Below, one piece after another: positions 36,977-45,740 of a stretch of DNA of 54,028 bases. The stretch is from an uncultured Prevotella sp. (lineage in GTDB: Bacteria > Bacteroidota > Bacteroidia > Bacteroidales > Bacteroidaceae). The DNA lies in contig OMZM01000014.1 in NCBI GenBank assembly GCA_900315545.1, positions 1 through 54,028 of the forward strand, written 5' to 3'. The notes beneath the pieces were generated by a model. That model searched no databases. It was given only the letters and a program-made list of their open reading frames with translations, and was not told the origin of the DNA. Both the position numbers and the translations under genes were made by a program. The first letter of the stretch is position 1. Every line of letters starts with the position of its first letter.

Positions 36977-37324
36977 ATGGCACTTATACAATGCAACAGA
37001 TGCGGCTCAACGGTCGCAAACATCGGCAAATGCCCCAAATGTGGTGCATTACTTTGTAAAGAGTGTGGGCATGAAGTTGGCTCAACGGACTTGAAATGTC
37101 CGAATTGTGGAAAGGGCACAATGCTCTTTCAAGAGAATATAAAGAAGGGAATTGTGTGCATTGCTGTGGGTATCATGCTTATGGTAATGCCATTTTTATT
37201 TGGTGCAGCACATTCTTCAGGTGCAGCGTTTATGAATATCGTTATTTGTCTTAGTGGATTGGTCTTTTTGATTATAGGCATCTACAAATTAGCCAAGTAT
37301 AGTAAGATAAAACATTTCTCATAA
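36977..37324 (+). CDS. Zinc-ribbon membrane protein
   Basis: This encodes 115 aa from ATG 36977, two bases after the Sel1 gene stop; the longer in-frame start at 36941 lies inside that gene. The N terminus has three or four CxxC pairs (IQCNRCGS, GKCPKCGALLCKECGHEV, LKCPNCGKG), forming one or two zinc ribbons. Two transmembrane segments follow (IVCIAVGIMLMVMPFLFGA and FMNIVICLSGLVFLIIGIY), then a basic tail. This is a common architecture for small bacterial membrane proteins of unknown role. Confidence 0.72.
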   Translation: MALIQCNRCGSTVANIGKCPKCGALLCKECGHEVGSTDLKCPNCGKGTMLFQENIKKGIVCIAVGIMLMVMPFLFGAAHSSGAAFMNIVICLSGLVFLIIGIYKLAKYSKIKHFS

Positions 37325-37340
37325 ACATCTACCGCTTCCC

Positions 37341-37372
37341 AAAAACACCGATTGGTAATAGTCGGTGTTTTT
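37341..37372 (+). terminator. Terminator of the zinc-ribbon/Sel1 operon
   Basis: AAAAACACCGA (37341-37351) pairs with TCGGTGTTTTT (37362-37372) over a 10-base loop. Confidence 0.85.
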
Positions 37373-37622
37373 ATTTTGCATGATATTTTTCGTTAATGTC
37401 GTTTTCTGTTATTTCTTCACTTTGCAGGGCGTTTTTTATGTCGGTGGCAAAATCAATTAGTGAGTTTATATCGTCAGTTACAAGTGTTTTCCCTCTCCAA
37501 ACGACAATGGCTGTTAGGTCGCTTTGGTCCAGAGGAGTATGGAATAAGTTTGCAACGATAAGAACACAGATGATTATCGAACCGAAACAGAGAATGAGGT
37601 GTTTAAGACATTTCGTTTGTTT
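37371..37622 (-). pseudogene. Open frame without ATG, probable start-less remnant of a small membrane protein
   Basis: The minus strand is open for 83 codons between a TGA (37625-37623) and a TAA (37373-37371). It reads KQTKCLKHLILCFGSIIICV, then LIVANLFHTPLDQSDLTAIV, then VWRGKTLVTDDINSLIDFAT and a charged C terminus. This looks like a real small protein with an N-terminal membrane segment and a folded tail. No ATG, GTG or TTG occurs at a sensible place near its 5' end. Either it starts at a rare codon or it has lost its start. It lies directly downstream of tRNA-Pro. Confidence 0.4.
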
Positions 37623-37649
37623 TCAAGCACTTGCAAGGATGGAATAGAA

Positions 37650-37683
37650 AAAGCGACAAGCGAAATTACTCACTTGTCGCTTT
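37650..37683 (-). terminator. Terminator of tRNA-Pro
   Basis: AAAGCGACAAG (37650-37660) pairs with CTTGTCGCTTT (37673-37683). On the minus strand it is followed by TTTTTC, just past the 3' end of tRNA-Pro. Confidence 0.85.
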
Positions 37684-37686
37684 GTG

Positions 37687-37759
37687 TCGGGATGAGGCGA
37701 CTCGAACGCCCGACCCCTACGTCCCGAACGTAGTGCGCTACCAACTGCGCTACATCCCG
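37687..37759 (-). tRNA. tRNA-Pro (CGG)
   Basis: This is 73 nt on the minus strand, with all four arms: acceptor CGGGATG/CATCCCG, D arm GCGC/GCGC, anticodon stem CTACG/CGTAG with loop TTCGGGA (anticodon CGG, codon CCG), and T arm GGGCG-TTCGAGT-CGCCT. The discriminator base is A and no CCA is encoded. A promoter and a terminator flank it. Confidence 0.95.
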
Positions 37760-37804
37760 ATGCATTGTCTTGCGAAATATACGCTATATCTCAGAAATGC
37801 GATG

Positions 37805-37836
37805 CAAAGGTACAGTATTTTTATTAAGTACACAAA
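37805..37836 (-). promoter_or_regulatory. Promoter of tRNA-Pro
   Basis: The minus strand reads TTTG (37836-37833), 20 bp, TACCTTTG (37812-37805), an ideal Bacteroidetes promoter about 45 bp upstream of the tRNA. Confidence 0.8.
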
Positions 37837-37862
37837 TATTTTTAAAATTTTCTTGCTAAAAA

Positions 37863-37894
37863 TTTGGACATATAAAAAAAAGTCCTTACCTTTG
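37863..37894 (+). promoter_or_regulatory. Promoter of tRNA-Phe
   Basis: TTTG (37863-37866), 20 bp, TACCTTTG (37887-37894), about 42 bp upstream of tRNA-Phe and divergent from the tRNA-Pro promoter, with the same spacing and -7 sequence. Confidence 0.8.
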
Positions 37895-37935
37895 CACCGC
37901 ATTTAAGAGAAAATGCTTTTGAAAACATAATGAAT

Positions 37936-38008
37936 GGTGCCTTAGCTCAGTTGGTAGAGCATCGGACTGAAAATCCGTGTGTCCCCGGTTCGATTCCTGG
38001 AGGTACCA
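37936..38008 (+). tRNA. tRNA-Phe (GAA)
   Basis: This is 73 nt: acceptor GGTGCCT/AGGTACC with one G-U pair, D arm GCTC/GAGC, anticodon stem CGGA/TCCG with loop CTGAAAA (anticodon GAA), and T arm CCCCGG-TTCGATT-CCTGG. No CCA is encoded. It is charged by PheST, whose beta subunit is encoded at 2639-5101. Confidence 0.96.
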
Positions 38009-38022
38009 CTCCTCCTTTCATT

Positions 38023-38051
38023 AGCCCAGTTGTCGCAAGACGCTGGGTTTT
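38023..38051 (+). terminator. Terminator of tRNA-Phe
   Basis: AGCCCAG (38023-38029) pairs with CTGGGTT (38042-38048), followed by TTTTTG. Confidence 0.75.
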
Positions 38052-38067
38052 TTGTTTGCAAAAAAAT

Positions 38068-38097
38068 AAGTGGGAAGTGCGTTTGCACTTCCCACTT
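38068..38097 (-). terminator. Terminator of the rubrerythrin operon
   Basis: A perfect 13-bp stem AAGTGGGAAGTGC (38068-38080) with GCACTTCCCACTT (38085-38097) has a 4-base loop. On the minus strand it is followed by ATTTTTTTG. Confidence 0.9.
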
Positions 38098-38126
38098 GCA
38101 TGTTATTCAGCTTACGCTTTCCGTGT

Positions 38127-38681
38127 TTATTCGAAATAACGCTTGTGCAGTCCCATGAAGCCGGCGCAGTGGCGAGCCTCGTCTTTTGCCATCTCGTGAA
38201 CAGTGTCGTGAGTAGCATCCATGCCAGCAGCCTTAGCGTTCTTAGCGATGCGGAACTTGTCTTCGCATGCTCCGCGCTCTGCAGCTATGCGTGCCTCGAG
38301 GTTTGCCTTTGTGTCGCCCAGTACGTCGCCAAGCAATTCTGCGAAACGAGCAGCGTGCTCAGCCTCTTCAAAAGCGTAGCGCTTGAATGCCTCAGCTATT
38401 TCAGGATAGCCTTCGCGGTCTGCCTGACGGCTCATGGCGAGATACATACCAACCTCACCACACTCGCCGTGGAAGTGGTTGTTGAGGTCTTTTATCATTT
38501 CCTCGTCTGCACCTTCATTGCGTGCAGCACCGATTACGTGCGCTGTAGCGAAAGCGGCTGTATTGTCGTTAGCCATTTCCTTAAACTTTGAAGCCGGCGC
38601 CTTGCATATCGGGCACTTCTCTGGAGCTTCTGTTCCTTCGTGGATGTATCCACATACTGTGCAAATAAACTTCTTTTTCAT
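38127..38681 (-). CDS. rbr: Rubrerythrin (reverse type, N-terminal rubredoxin)
   Basis: This is a 184-aa non-haem iron peroxidase for oxidative-stress defence in anaerobes. The N-terminal rubredoxin domain has Cys7-x-x-Cys10 ([12 protein letters not shown]) and Cys23-x-x-Cys26 ([12 protein letters not shown]). The C-terminal four-helix diiron domain has Glu/His ligands ([56 protein letters not shown]). This is the reverse order of classical rubrerythrin, which has the rubredoxin part at the C terminus. It is the last gene of the DUF4301-fur-purA-hisS run, 49 bp after hisS. Confidence 0.94.
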   Translation of the reverse strand: MKKKFICTVCGYIHEGTEAPEKCPICKAPASKFKEMANDNTAAFATAHVIGAARNEGADEEMIKDLNNHFHGECGEVGMYLAMSRQADREGYPEIAEAFKRYAFEEAEHAARFAELLGDVLGDTKANLEARIAAERGACEDKFRIAKNAKAAGMDATHDTVHEMAKDEARHCAGFMGLHKRYFE

Positions 38682-38730
38682 AATGTTTTGTTTTTTAAAA
38701 AGTTATATATATAAATATGTATTAATGCAT

Positions 38731-40092
38731 CTATTGTTGCATTATAATGTCTGCTGTCTTCTCTTTGTCGACGAGTTGCTGCTCGCCGGTAACCATGTTT
38801 TTCAGTGTTATCTTGCCCTCTGCCATCTCGTTTTCGCCTGCCATTGCCACGAACGGAATGTTGCGCGCATTGGCATAGCTCATCTGCTTTTTCATCTTTG
38901 CCTTGTCGGGATATACCTCCGTGCGTATTCCCTTGTTGCGACACATGCTTGCTACAGGCATGCAGTATGCTGCCTCGCACTCTCCGAAGTTGATGAACAG
39001 CAGTTGCGTAGCATTGACCGCCTCCTTAGGATAGAGGTCCAACGTATTGAGCACGTCGAATATTCTGTCTGCTCCGAACGATATTCCCACGCCACTGAGT
39101 CCCGGCATGCCGAAGATTCCTGTCAGGTTGTCGTATCGTCCGCCACCCGTTATGCTTCCCATAGGCGTGTCGAGAGCCTTCACTTCGAATATGGCACCCG
39201 TGTAGTAGTTGAGTCCGCGAGCCAGCGTCAGGTCTAACTGCATTTCGTTTTTCAGACTGCATGCTTTCAGCGTGTCCAATATGAAGCGCGTTTCCTCGAC
39301 GCCTTTCAGTCCTGTTTCTGACGATGCAAGGACTTCGGAGATTACGTTCAGTTTCTCATCGTTTGTACCTGAGAGAAGTATTATAGGCTGTATGCGCTGT
39401 ATCGCCTCATCGGAAAGTCCTGCTTTTCTCAGTTCGTCGTTGACATTGTCGATGCCAATTTTCTCAAGTTTGTCGATGGCGACGGTTATGTCTACTATCT
39501 TATCGGCTGCGCCAATCACTTCGGCTATGCCGGTAAGAATCTTGCGGTTGTTTATCTTTATCTGTACTCTTATGCCGAAACGCGTGAAGACTGTATCTAT
39601 AATCTGCATCAGTTCCACCTCGTTGAGCAACGAGTCAGAGCCAACGACATCGGCATCGCACTGATAGAACTCGCGGTATCTGCCTTTCTGCGGACGGTCT
39701 GCACGCCATACGGGCTGTATCTGATAGCGTTTGAACGGCATCTGCAACTCGTTTCTGTGCATAACGACATATCGTGCAAACGGCACGGTAAGGTCGTAAC
39801 GCAGTCCTTTCTCGCATATACATGCAGCTATGTGCGGACTGCAGCACTCCATCAGCTCGTCTTTATTTACCTTGCTGAGGAAATCGCCCGAGTTGAGCAC
39901 CTTAAACAACAGCTTGTCGCCCTCTTCGCCGTATTTGCCCATGAGTGTCGACAGGTTTTCCATCGACGGCGTTTCTATCTGCTGATAGCCGTAGAGTGCA
40001 TATACGTCCTTTATTGTGTTGAATATGTAGTTGCGCTTAGCCATCTCTTCTGGAGAGAAATCGCGCGTACCTTTTGGTATGGATGTGTTCAT
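38731..40092 (-). CDS. hisS: Histidine--tRNA ligase
   Basis: This encodes 453 aa from ATG 40092 ([20 protein letters not shown]). The longer frame start at 40239 lies inside purA and is rejected. Class II synthetase motifs are visible: motif 2 [15 protein letters not shown] with [23 protein letters not shown] (in part [16 protein letters not shown]), the histidine-binding [12 protein letters not shown], and motif 3 [11 protein letters not shown]...[15 protein letters not shown]-terminal anticodon-binding domain follows. The ATG shares one base with the purA stop codon (TAATG), indicating translational coupling. Confidence 0.97.
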   Translation of the reverse strand: MNTSIPKGTRDFSPEEMAKRNYIFNTIKDVYALYGYQQIETPSMENLSTLMGKYGEEGDKLLFKVLNSGDFLSKVNKDELMECCSPHIAACICEKGLRYDLTVPFARYVVMHRNELQMPFKRYQIQPVWRADRPQKGRYREFYQCDADVVGSDSLLNEVELMQIIDTVFTRFGIRVQIKINNRKILTGIAEVIGAADKIVDITVAIDKLEKIGIDNVNDELRKAGLSDEAIQRIQPIILLSGTNDEKLNVISEVLASSETGLKGVEETRFILDTLKACSLKNEMQLDLTLARGLNYYTGAIFEVKALDTPMGSITGGGRYDNLTGIFGMPGLSGVGISFGADRIFDVLNTLDLYPKEAVNATQLLFINFGECEAAYCMPVASMCRNKGIRTEVYPDKAKMKKQMSYANARNIPFVAMAGENEMAEGKITLKNMVTGEQQLVDKEKTADIIMQQ

Positions 40093-41363
40093 TATAATAT
40101 AATTGTTTGTTCTCTGTCTGGTCCTATTGATATTATTGAAATTGGTGTTTCCAACTCTCTTTCCAGGAAGCTGACATACCGCTTGAAGGCATCTGGGAAC
40201 TGCGACGGACTCGTCATGCGCGTCATGTCGGTCTGCCATCCTTCCAATTCCTCGTAAACAGGTTCTATGTCGCTTTCTATCGAATAAGGGAAGTCGCGTG
40301 TCAGTTCACCCTTGTGCCTGTATGCCACACATGCCTTAATAGTCTCAAACGTATCAAGCACGTCACTCTTCATCATGATGAGGTTTGTAACGCCGTTGAC
40401 CATGATAGCATACCTGAGTGCCACAAGGTCTATCCATCCGCATCTGCGCTCACGACCCGTAACGGCACCGAACTCATGTCCTATGCGGCGCATTTCGCAG
40501 CCAGTCTCGTCGAACAGCTCGGTAGGAAACGGTCCTGCACCTACTCGCGTGCAGTACGCCTTCATTATTCCGTAAACCTTTCCTATCTTGTTTGGTCCTA
40601 TGCCCAGTCCTGTACATGCTCCGGAGCATATTGTGTTAGACGATGTTACGAAAGGATAACTTCCAAAATCAACGTCGAGCATTGTTCCCTGTGCTCCTTC
40701 GCACAGTACGCTCTTTCCTTCTCTCAACAATTTGTTGACCTCGTGCTCGCTGTCTACAATCTGGAACTGTCGCAAATATTCTATTCCTGCCATCCACTTC
40801 TGCTCAACGTCAGAAATATCGTAGTTGGTATAGTTCATATTTCGCAGCATTTCCTCATGTCGCGCCTTATGCTCTGCATATTTTTCCTCAAAGTTTTCAA
40901 ATATGTCGCCTACTCTCAGACCATTGCGTGAAATCTTGTCGGTGTAGGTCGGACCTATTCCCTTGCCCGTCGTTCCTACCCTACTCTTTCCCTTCGACGC
41001 TTCGAGAGCTGCATCGAGGATACGGTGTGTTGGCATAATGAGGTGTGCCTTTTTCGATATGTGCAGTCTGCTTTTCAGTTCATGTCCACTGCTTTCAAGA
41101 GCCTTAGCCTCTTCCATGAACAGGTCTGGAGCCAAAACGACACCATTGCCGATTATGTTTATCTTTCCTCCCTGAAATATTCCAGATGGGATGCTGCGCA
41201 GAACATACTTCTGTCCCTCAAACTCCAACGTGTGTCCTGCATTAGGTCCACCTTGAAAACGTGCTACGACATCGTAGTTTGGAGTTAATACGTCGACAAC
41301 CTTTCCCTTGCCTTCGTCGCCCCATTGCAATCCTAACAGTACATCAACTTTTGCTGTATTCAT
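40092..41363 (-). CDS. purA: Adenylosuccinate synthetase
   Basis: This is a 423-aa full-length PurA, making adenylosuccinate from IMP, aspartate and GTP. The GTP-binding loop is [14 protein letters not shown] at about residues 14-27. [32 protein letters not shown] (20 residues), [20 protein letters not shown] (20 residues) and [15 protein letters not shown] are all conserved. It is 33 bp downstream of the Fur-family regulator and overlaps hisS by one base. Confidence 0.98.
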   Translation of the reverse strand: MNTAKVDVLLGLQWGDEGKGKVVDVLTPNYDVVARFQGGPNAGHTLEFEGQKYVLRSIPSGIFQGGKINIIGNGVVLAPDLFMEEAKALESSGHELKSRLHISKKAHLIMPTHRILDAALEASKGKSRVGTTGKGIGPTYTDKISRNGLRVGDIFENFEEKYAEHKARHEEMLRNMNYTNYDISDVEQKWMAGIEYLRQFQIVDSEHEVNKLLREGKSVLCEGAQGTMLDVDFGSYPFVTSSNTICSGACTGLGIGPNKIGKVYGIMKAYCTRVGAGPFPTELFDETGCEMRRIGHEFGAVTGRERRCGWIDLVALRYAIMVNGVTNLIMMKSDVLDTFETIKACVAYRHKGELTRDFPYSIESDIEPVYEELEGWQTDMTRMTSPSQFPDAFKRYVSFLERELETPISIISIGPDREQTIIL

Positions 41364-41396
41364 ATCTATAACGTTATTCTTTATTAACTGTTACTA

Positions 41397-41885
41397 TTAT
41401 TTTCTATTTTTCTTCTTTGAGTTTTCCTTTTTCCTTTCGCGTGTCAACCTTGCCTGACAACTGCTGCATATACCATAGACATACAGTGAAAAGCCTTCTT
41501 TCCTGAAGCGCTTGTATCGATGATTGTCTATTGCAGATACTACCATCGGTATGCTTATTTCCGTTACTTTATTGCAAACATTGCATATCTGATGACACTT
41601 TGGCTCATCGGTCATATATGCTTCATATCGCGTTCCATCACGGAAATTATGCCTTACAATGATGCTCAGTTCCTGAAAGAGTTTCAGCGAATTGAACAGT
41701 GTAGCCCTGCTGACAGGGAAATGTGCATTGTTGAGTTTCTCTTTCAGTTGCTCAACAGAAAAATGTCCCTTGATGTCGTATATTGCATCGAGTATGGCAT
41801 ATCGCTCGGGAGTTTTCCTGCGATTGCTCTCCTCTATGTAGGCATCAAGTTTTCTGTATGCTTTTTCCCTTACGCTGTTATTCAT
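41397..41885 (-). CDS. Fur-family transcriptional regulator
   Basis: This is a 162-aa Fur/PerR/Zur-type regulator. The winged helix is seen in RKTPERYAILDAIYDIKGHF and FPVSRATLFNSLKLFQELSI. The dimerisation/metal domain has PKCHQICNVCNKVTEIS and a C-terminal GICSSCQARL, giving the two CxxC pairs that hold structural zinc. The basic tail (RERKKENSKKKNRK) is long. Which metal or peroxide it senses is not clear; the rubrerythrin gene in the same run makes a PerR-like role plausible but not proven. It starts 2 bp after the DUF4301 gene. Confidence 0.9.
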   Translation of the reverse strand: MNNSVREKAYRKLDAYIEESNRRKTPERYAILDAIYDIKGHFSVEQLKEKLNNAHFPVSRATLFNSLKLFQELSIIVRHNFRDGTRYEAYMTDEPKCHQICNVCNKVTEISIPMVVSAIDNHRYKRFRKEGFSLYVYGICSSCQARLTRERKKENSKKKNRK

Positions 41886-41887
41886 AT

Positions 41888-43408
41888 CTATGCCTGATGC
41901 TCGTTGCGAAGTAAATCGTTAACCGTCTTTACGGGGTTGAATGTTATGAGCGGTACTTCAACAAACAACGTTATCCACTTGCTCATTGCACCATTCCATA
42001 GTCCCGGAAGTTCCAGTGCTTTCAGTTCTTTACCATCCTTACTCTTAACACTGATAAATCCCGTTGTTGGGTCTACATAGTCAAGGAGATTGAAGTGCTT
42101 TCCTTCAACATCCTTCAGTGCACATACCAAATCCACCGGATTGAAATGCGTGCCCTCATTAAACATACGTACGTATCGTTCGTTGCTCTTGTCTATTTGC
42201 GACGATTCCAGTATTTGCAGCGATGTAGTGTTGTCTTTCTCTTCTATGACAAACGGTCCGCCACCGGGCTCTCCGACGTTCTTCACGACGCCGCATACAC
42301 GCATCGGGCGATTGAGTTTGTCTTTCAGGAAATCTTTTATCTTGCTGTCATCCCAAGCATCCAGCACTGGCAGTTTCATCATCAGACAGTCCTGCATGTC
42401 TGCTGCGATGCCAAGAAGCTGGCTGCGAGATATATTTTCAGAATTAAGTTGTTTTATGTGACGGAATACTTTTTCCTGTATAGAGACAAGAAGTCCCGCT
42501 ATGACCTTTTTGTACTTTACAGTTTCATCCTTAAGCCTGTCTGGCACAATGTTGTCAATATTCTTTACAAACACTATGTCGGCATCCATATCGTTAAGGT
42601 TTTCTATAAGTGCTCCATGTCCGCCAGGACGGAACAGCAACGAACCGTCTGCGTTTCGGAATGGCTTGTTGTCGGTATCAACAGCAATGGTGTCGGTTGA
42701 TGGTTTCTGTTCTGAGAACGAAATATCGAACGCAACTCCATACCTGTCGGCGACAACACTTTGTTTCTCCTTCACTTTTTCAGCAAATATTCCATTATGC
42801 TCGTTACTTACCGTGAAGTGTATTTTAGCCTGTCCTTTTGTGTTTGCATATAAAGCTCCTTCTACAAGATGCTCTTCCAGCGGTGTCCTGATGTCATCCG
42901 AATATTTATGGAACGACAACAACCCTTTCGGAAGTTTGCCATAGTTAAGTCCATCAGCACCAAGCAGGTTTCTGGCAATGTCCTTATGGCGGTTGCAGCC
43001 CATAAGTCCGTCTATGTCCTGATCACAGTTCGACAAGCACACCTTGTTTAGTTCATCGTAGAAAGCGAAACGTCTTATATTTCCGAAAAATGTCTTTTCA
43101 AAATCCGTCTGTGGCGTGTCATATTCTGCATCGATAAACGCAAAAAGTTCCTTGAACATTCTTGACGCAGCACCCGATGCCGGAACAAACTTGACGATAT
43201 CATTATCTTTGTCAAGATATTTGTTCCACACGTCAATGTATTTTTCCACATCATCATCACTCAGGCGCATTATTCCATTGCCAACTGAGGCAGCCGATGC
43301 TATCTTCAGATACGGGAAACCAGTCTCAAACTGCTGCAACTGTTGCCTGACCTGAGCCTCATTAATGCCTTTTGCAGACATTTGCCGTATGTCTTTTTCC
43401 GTGAACAT
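41888..43408 (-). CDS. DUF4301 family protein
   Basis: This is a 506-aa protein matching the Bacteroidetes DUF4301 family. Features are IVKFVPASGAASRMFKELFAF, quoted in part as FVPASGAASRMFKEL, which resembles a nucleotidyltransferase phosphate-binding loop, then YGKLPKGLLSFHKY, FRPGGHGALIENLND and VCGVVKNVGEPGGGPF. These glycine-rich motifs suggest an NDP-sugar pyrophosphorylase-like fold, but no substrate is known. Promoter-proximal gene of the minus-strand run; a -7 box is at 43436-43443. Confidence 0.88.
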   Translation of the reverse strand: MFTEKDIRQMSAKGINEAQVRQQLQQFETGFPYLKIASAASVGNGIMRLSDDDVEKYIDVWNKYLDKDNDIVKFVPASGAASRMFKELFAFIDAEYDTPQTDFEKTFFGNIRRFAFYDELNKVCLSNCDQDIDGLMGCNRHKDIARNLLGADGLNYGKLPKGLLSFHKYSDDIRTPLEEHLVEGALYANTKGQAKIHFTVSNEHNGIFAEKVKEKQSVVADRYGVAFDISFSEQKPSTDTIAVDTDNKPFRNADGSLLFRPGGHGALIENLNDMDADIVFVKNIDNIVPDRLKDETVKYKKVIAGLLVSIQEKVFRHIKQLNSENISRSQLLGIAADMQDCLMMKLPVLDAWDDSKIKDFLKDKLNRPMRVCGVVKNVGEPGGGPFVIEEKDNTTSLQILESSQIDKSNERYVRMFNEGTHFNPVDLVCALKDVEGKHFNLLDYVDPTTGFISVKSKDGKELKALELPGLWNGAMSKWITLFVEVPLITFNPVKTVNDLLRNEHQA

Positions 43409-43435
43409 AATCGTGTTAATATATAAATTCTGTTA

Positions 43436-43443
43436 CAAAAGTA
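43436..43443 (-). promoter_or_regulatory. -7 box of the DUF4301-fur-purA-hisS-rbr run
   Basis: The minus strand reads TACTTTTG, matching TAnnTTTG, about 28 bp upstream of the DUF4301 start. The -33 element is not at the ideal distance. Confidence 0.5.
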
Positions 43444-43484
43444 AATCTATTTTCTCAAACTTCCAATATTTCAATAAAAAAAAG

Positions 43485-43492
43485 TAACTTTG
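43485..43492 (+). promoter_or_regulatory. -7 box of the RelA/SpoT gene
   Basis: TAACTTTG fits TAnnTTTG. Transcription from about 43498 supports the ATG at 43542 as the start rather than a TTG at 43509. Confidence 0.55.
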
Positions 43493-43541
43493 CAACATAA
43501 AAATTATTTTGTTTCGTATTGTTGATAAATTTCGAGAAATC

Positions 43542-45740
43542 ATGAATAGTCAAATAACGACAGATGAACTGAATAAGATAGATGAGTTGAGAACTAAATT
43601 GTTGTCAGTCATTCCAGGTCTTACGGAAAACTCAAAAAAAACCATAGAGGAGATAGTTTCCGACACCTTGTCTGTTGAAAAACCGGCACGCGACAGGTTT
43701 GGCAACCTATCTATTCTGTTTGGTCTGCAAACATCTGTCCTCTCTGTCGAAGAGGTCGGACTGCGCGAAGATGGCGTAATATCGGTACTGCTGTATTTCT
43801 CAACACTGTACAAGAACTATACCGAAGAAGAAATAAAGGCTAAGTATGGCGAGCATGTACTTCATATTATTAATGGTCTGACACGCGTACAGGAGCTGTA
43901 TAAGAAGAATCCGTCTATTGAAAGCGAGAATTTCCACCAGCTGCTGTTGTCTTTTGCTGAAGACATGAGGGTCATTCTGATAATGATTGCCGACCGCGTA
44001 AACCTTATGAGGCTGATAAAAGACTATGAAAACAATGACGTAAAAAGAAAAGTCAGCGAGGAAGCGGCATATCTTTATGCTCCACTGGCACACAAATTAG
44101 GCTTATATAAACTGAAAAGCGAGCTTGAAGATTTAAGCCTGAAATATCTTGAGCACGATGCATACTACATGATAAAGGACAAGCTCAATGCCACCAAGAA
44201 GACGCGCGATGCTACTATAGAAAGCTTTATCACTCCTGTTGCCAAGCGACTGGAAGATGCCGGGCTGAAATTTCACATCAAGGGACGCACCAAGAGCATC
44301 CATTCTATATGGCAGAAGATGAAGAAGCAGCGCTGCGAATTTGAAGGCATATACGACTTGTTTGCCATACGCATCATTCTCGACTCGCCTCCCGATAAAG
44401 AGAAGATGCACTGCTGGCAGGCTTATTCGGTGGTTACCGACATGTATCAGCCTAATCCCAAGCGACTGCGCGACTGGCTTTCGGTGCCTAAGACCAACGG
44501 CTATGAGAGTCTGCACATCACCGTACTCGGCCCTGAGAAGAAATGGGTGGAAGTGCAGATACGCACCGAGAGAATGGACGAGATAGCCGAGCACGGACTG
44601 GCAGCACACTGGCGATACAAGGGCATAAAGACTGAGAACGGACTCGACGAGTGGCTTAACAACATACGGTCTACACTCGAGGCTGGCAGCAACAACATGC
44701 AGGCTATCGATCATTTCAAGATGGACCTGTATGAGGATGAAGTTTTCGTGTTCACACCGAAAGGCGACTTGTATAAATTCCCCAAAGGTGCTACCATCCT
44801 CGACTTTGCCTACCGCATCCATTCAAGAGTTGGCAACCAGTGCGTTGGTGCTAAGATAAACAACAGGCTGGTGCCATTCCGCACAGAACTGAACAGCGGC
44901 GACCAAGTGGAAATCATTACAAACACAAACCAGAAGCCAAAACTGGAATGGCTTAGCATAGTAAAGACAAGCCACGCAAGGGCAAAGATACGCCTGTCGC
45001 TAAAGGAAGCAAAGACTAAGGATGTCGACTACATAAAGGAACTGCTTGCACGCAGGCTGAAAAACCGCAAGATTGACCTCGAAGAACACATTATGTCGCT
45101 GGTTGTAAAGAAGCTGGGCTATAAGGAAGTGAGCCTTTTCTACAAAGACATTGCCGACGGACAGCTGGAGCCTAACGATGTCATAGACAAGTATATCAGC
45201 ATACGCGACTCTGAAACCAACGAGCAGCCGGCTCAGCACAAGAGCGCGGAGGGATTTTCGTTTAATGCTTCAGAACAAGCAAAGGCTCAAGGCAACAGCG
45301 ATGTACTGACCATTGGCAAGCAGGTAAAAGGTATCGACTACACGCTGGCGAAGTGCTGCAACCCACTTTACGGCGACAAGATTTTCGGATTTGTTACAGT
45401 CAGTGGCGGAATAAAAATCCACCGTGCAGACTGCCCCAACGCTGCGGAGATGAGAAGGCGCTTCGGCTACAGGGTCGTAGAGGCTAAATGGAGCGGTAAA
45501 GGAAACAACAGCTATTCCATTCCGCTGCGCATAACGGGCACCGACGACATGGGCATCGTCAACAATATCACGAATATAATTCAGAAAGAGGGCAATATCC
45601 TGCTGCGGTCTATCAACATCGACAGCCACGACGGACTGTTCAGGGGAACGCTGCAAGTGCAGGTGGACGACAACCATACGCTTGACAATCTCATCAAGAA
45701 ACTCAAGAATGTGAAAGGTGTGAAAAGCGTAGACCGATAG
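43542..45740 (+). CDS. relA: RelA/SpoT-family (p)ppGpp synthetase with degenerate hydrolase domain
   Basis: This encodes 732 aa from ATG 43542 (MNSQITTDELNKID). The N-terminal HD domain is present in outline, but its HDxxED catalytic site is lost: where active enzymes read LLHDVVEDT this has VLLYFSTLYKNY, and ADRLHNMRT is ADRVNLMRL. The synthetase domain looks intact (GRTKSIHSIWQKMKK, IYDLFAIRIILDS, RLRDWLSVPKTNGYESLHIT). A TGS domain (VFVFTPKGDLYKFPKGATIL), a zinc-finger-like segment (LAKCCNPLYGDKIFGFV) and a C-terminal ACT domain follow. I infer a synthetase-only stringent-response enzyme. Its 3' end forms part of a terminator. Confidence 0.92.
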   Translation: MNSQITTDELNKIDELRTKLLSVIPGLTENSKKTIEEIVSDTLSVEKPARDRFGNLSILFGLQTSVLSVEEVGLREDGVISVLLYFSTLYKNYTEEEIKAKYGEHVLHIINGLTRVQELYKKNPSIESENFHQLLLSFAEDMRVILIMIADRVNLMRLIKDYENNDVKRKVSEEAAYLYAPLAHKLGLYKLKSELEDLSLKYLEHDAYYMIKDKLNATKKTRDATIESFITPVAKRLEDAGLKFHIKGRTKSIHSIWQKMKKQRCEFEGIYDLFAIRIILDSPPDKEKMHCWQAYSVVTDMYQPNPKRLRDWLSVPKTNGYESLHITVLGPEKKWVEVQIRTERMDEIAEHGLAAHWRYKGIKTENGLDEWLNNIRSTLEAGSNNMQAIDHFKMDLYEDEVFVFTPKGDLYKFPKGATILDFAYRIHSRVGNQCVGAKINNRLVPFRTELNSGDQVEIITNTNQKPKLEWLSIVKTSHARAKIRLSLKEAKTKDVDYIKELLARRLKNRKIDLEEHIMSLVVKKLGYKEVSLFYKDIADGQLEPNDVIDKYISIRDSETNEQPAQHKSAEGFSFNASEQAKAQGNSDVLTIGKQVKGIDYTLAKCCNPLYGDKIFGFVTVSGGIKIHRADCPNAAEMRRRFGYRVVEAKWSGKGNNSYSIPLRITGTDDMGIVNNITNIIQKEGNILLRSINIDSHDGLFRGTLQVQVDDNHTLDNLIKKLKNVKGVKSVDR

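Noticed and set aside
37396-37647. 83-aa plus-strand frame MSFSVISSLCRAFF...
   Set aside because: The translation has no protein-like pattern, while the opposite strand of the same region reads as a plausible, though start-less, small protein.
40093-40239. Longer N terminus for hisS (start at 40239)
   Set aside because: It would lie wholly inside purA. ATG 40092 gives the normal [16 protein letters not shown] start and a TAATG junction.
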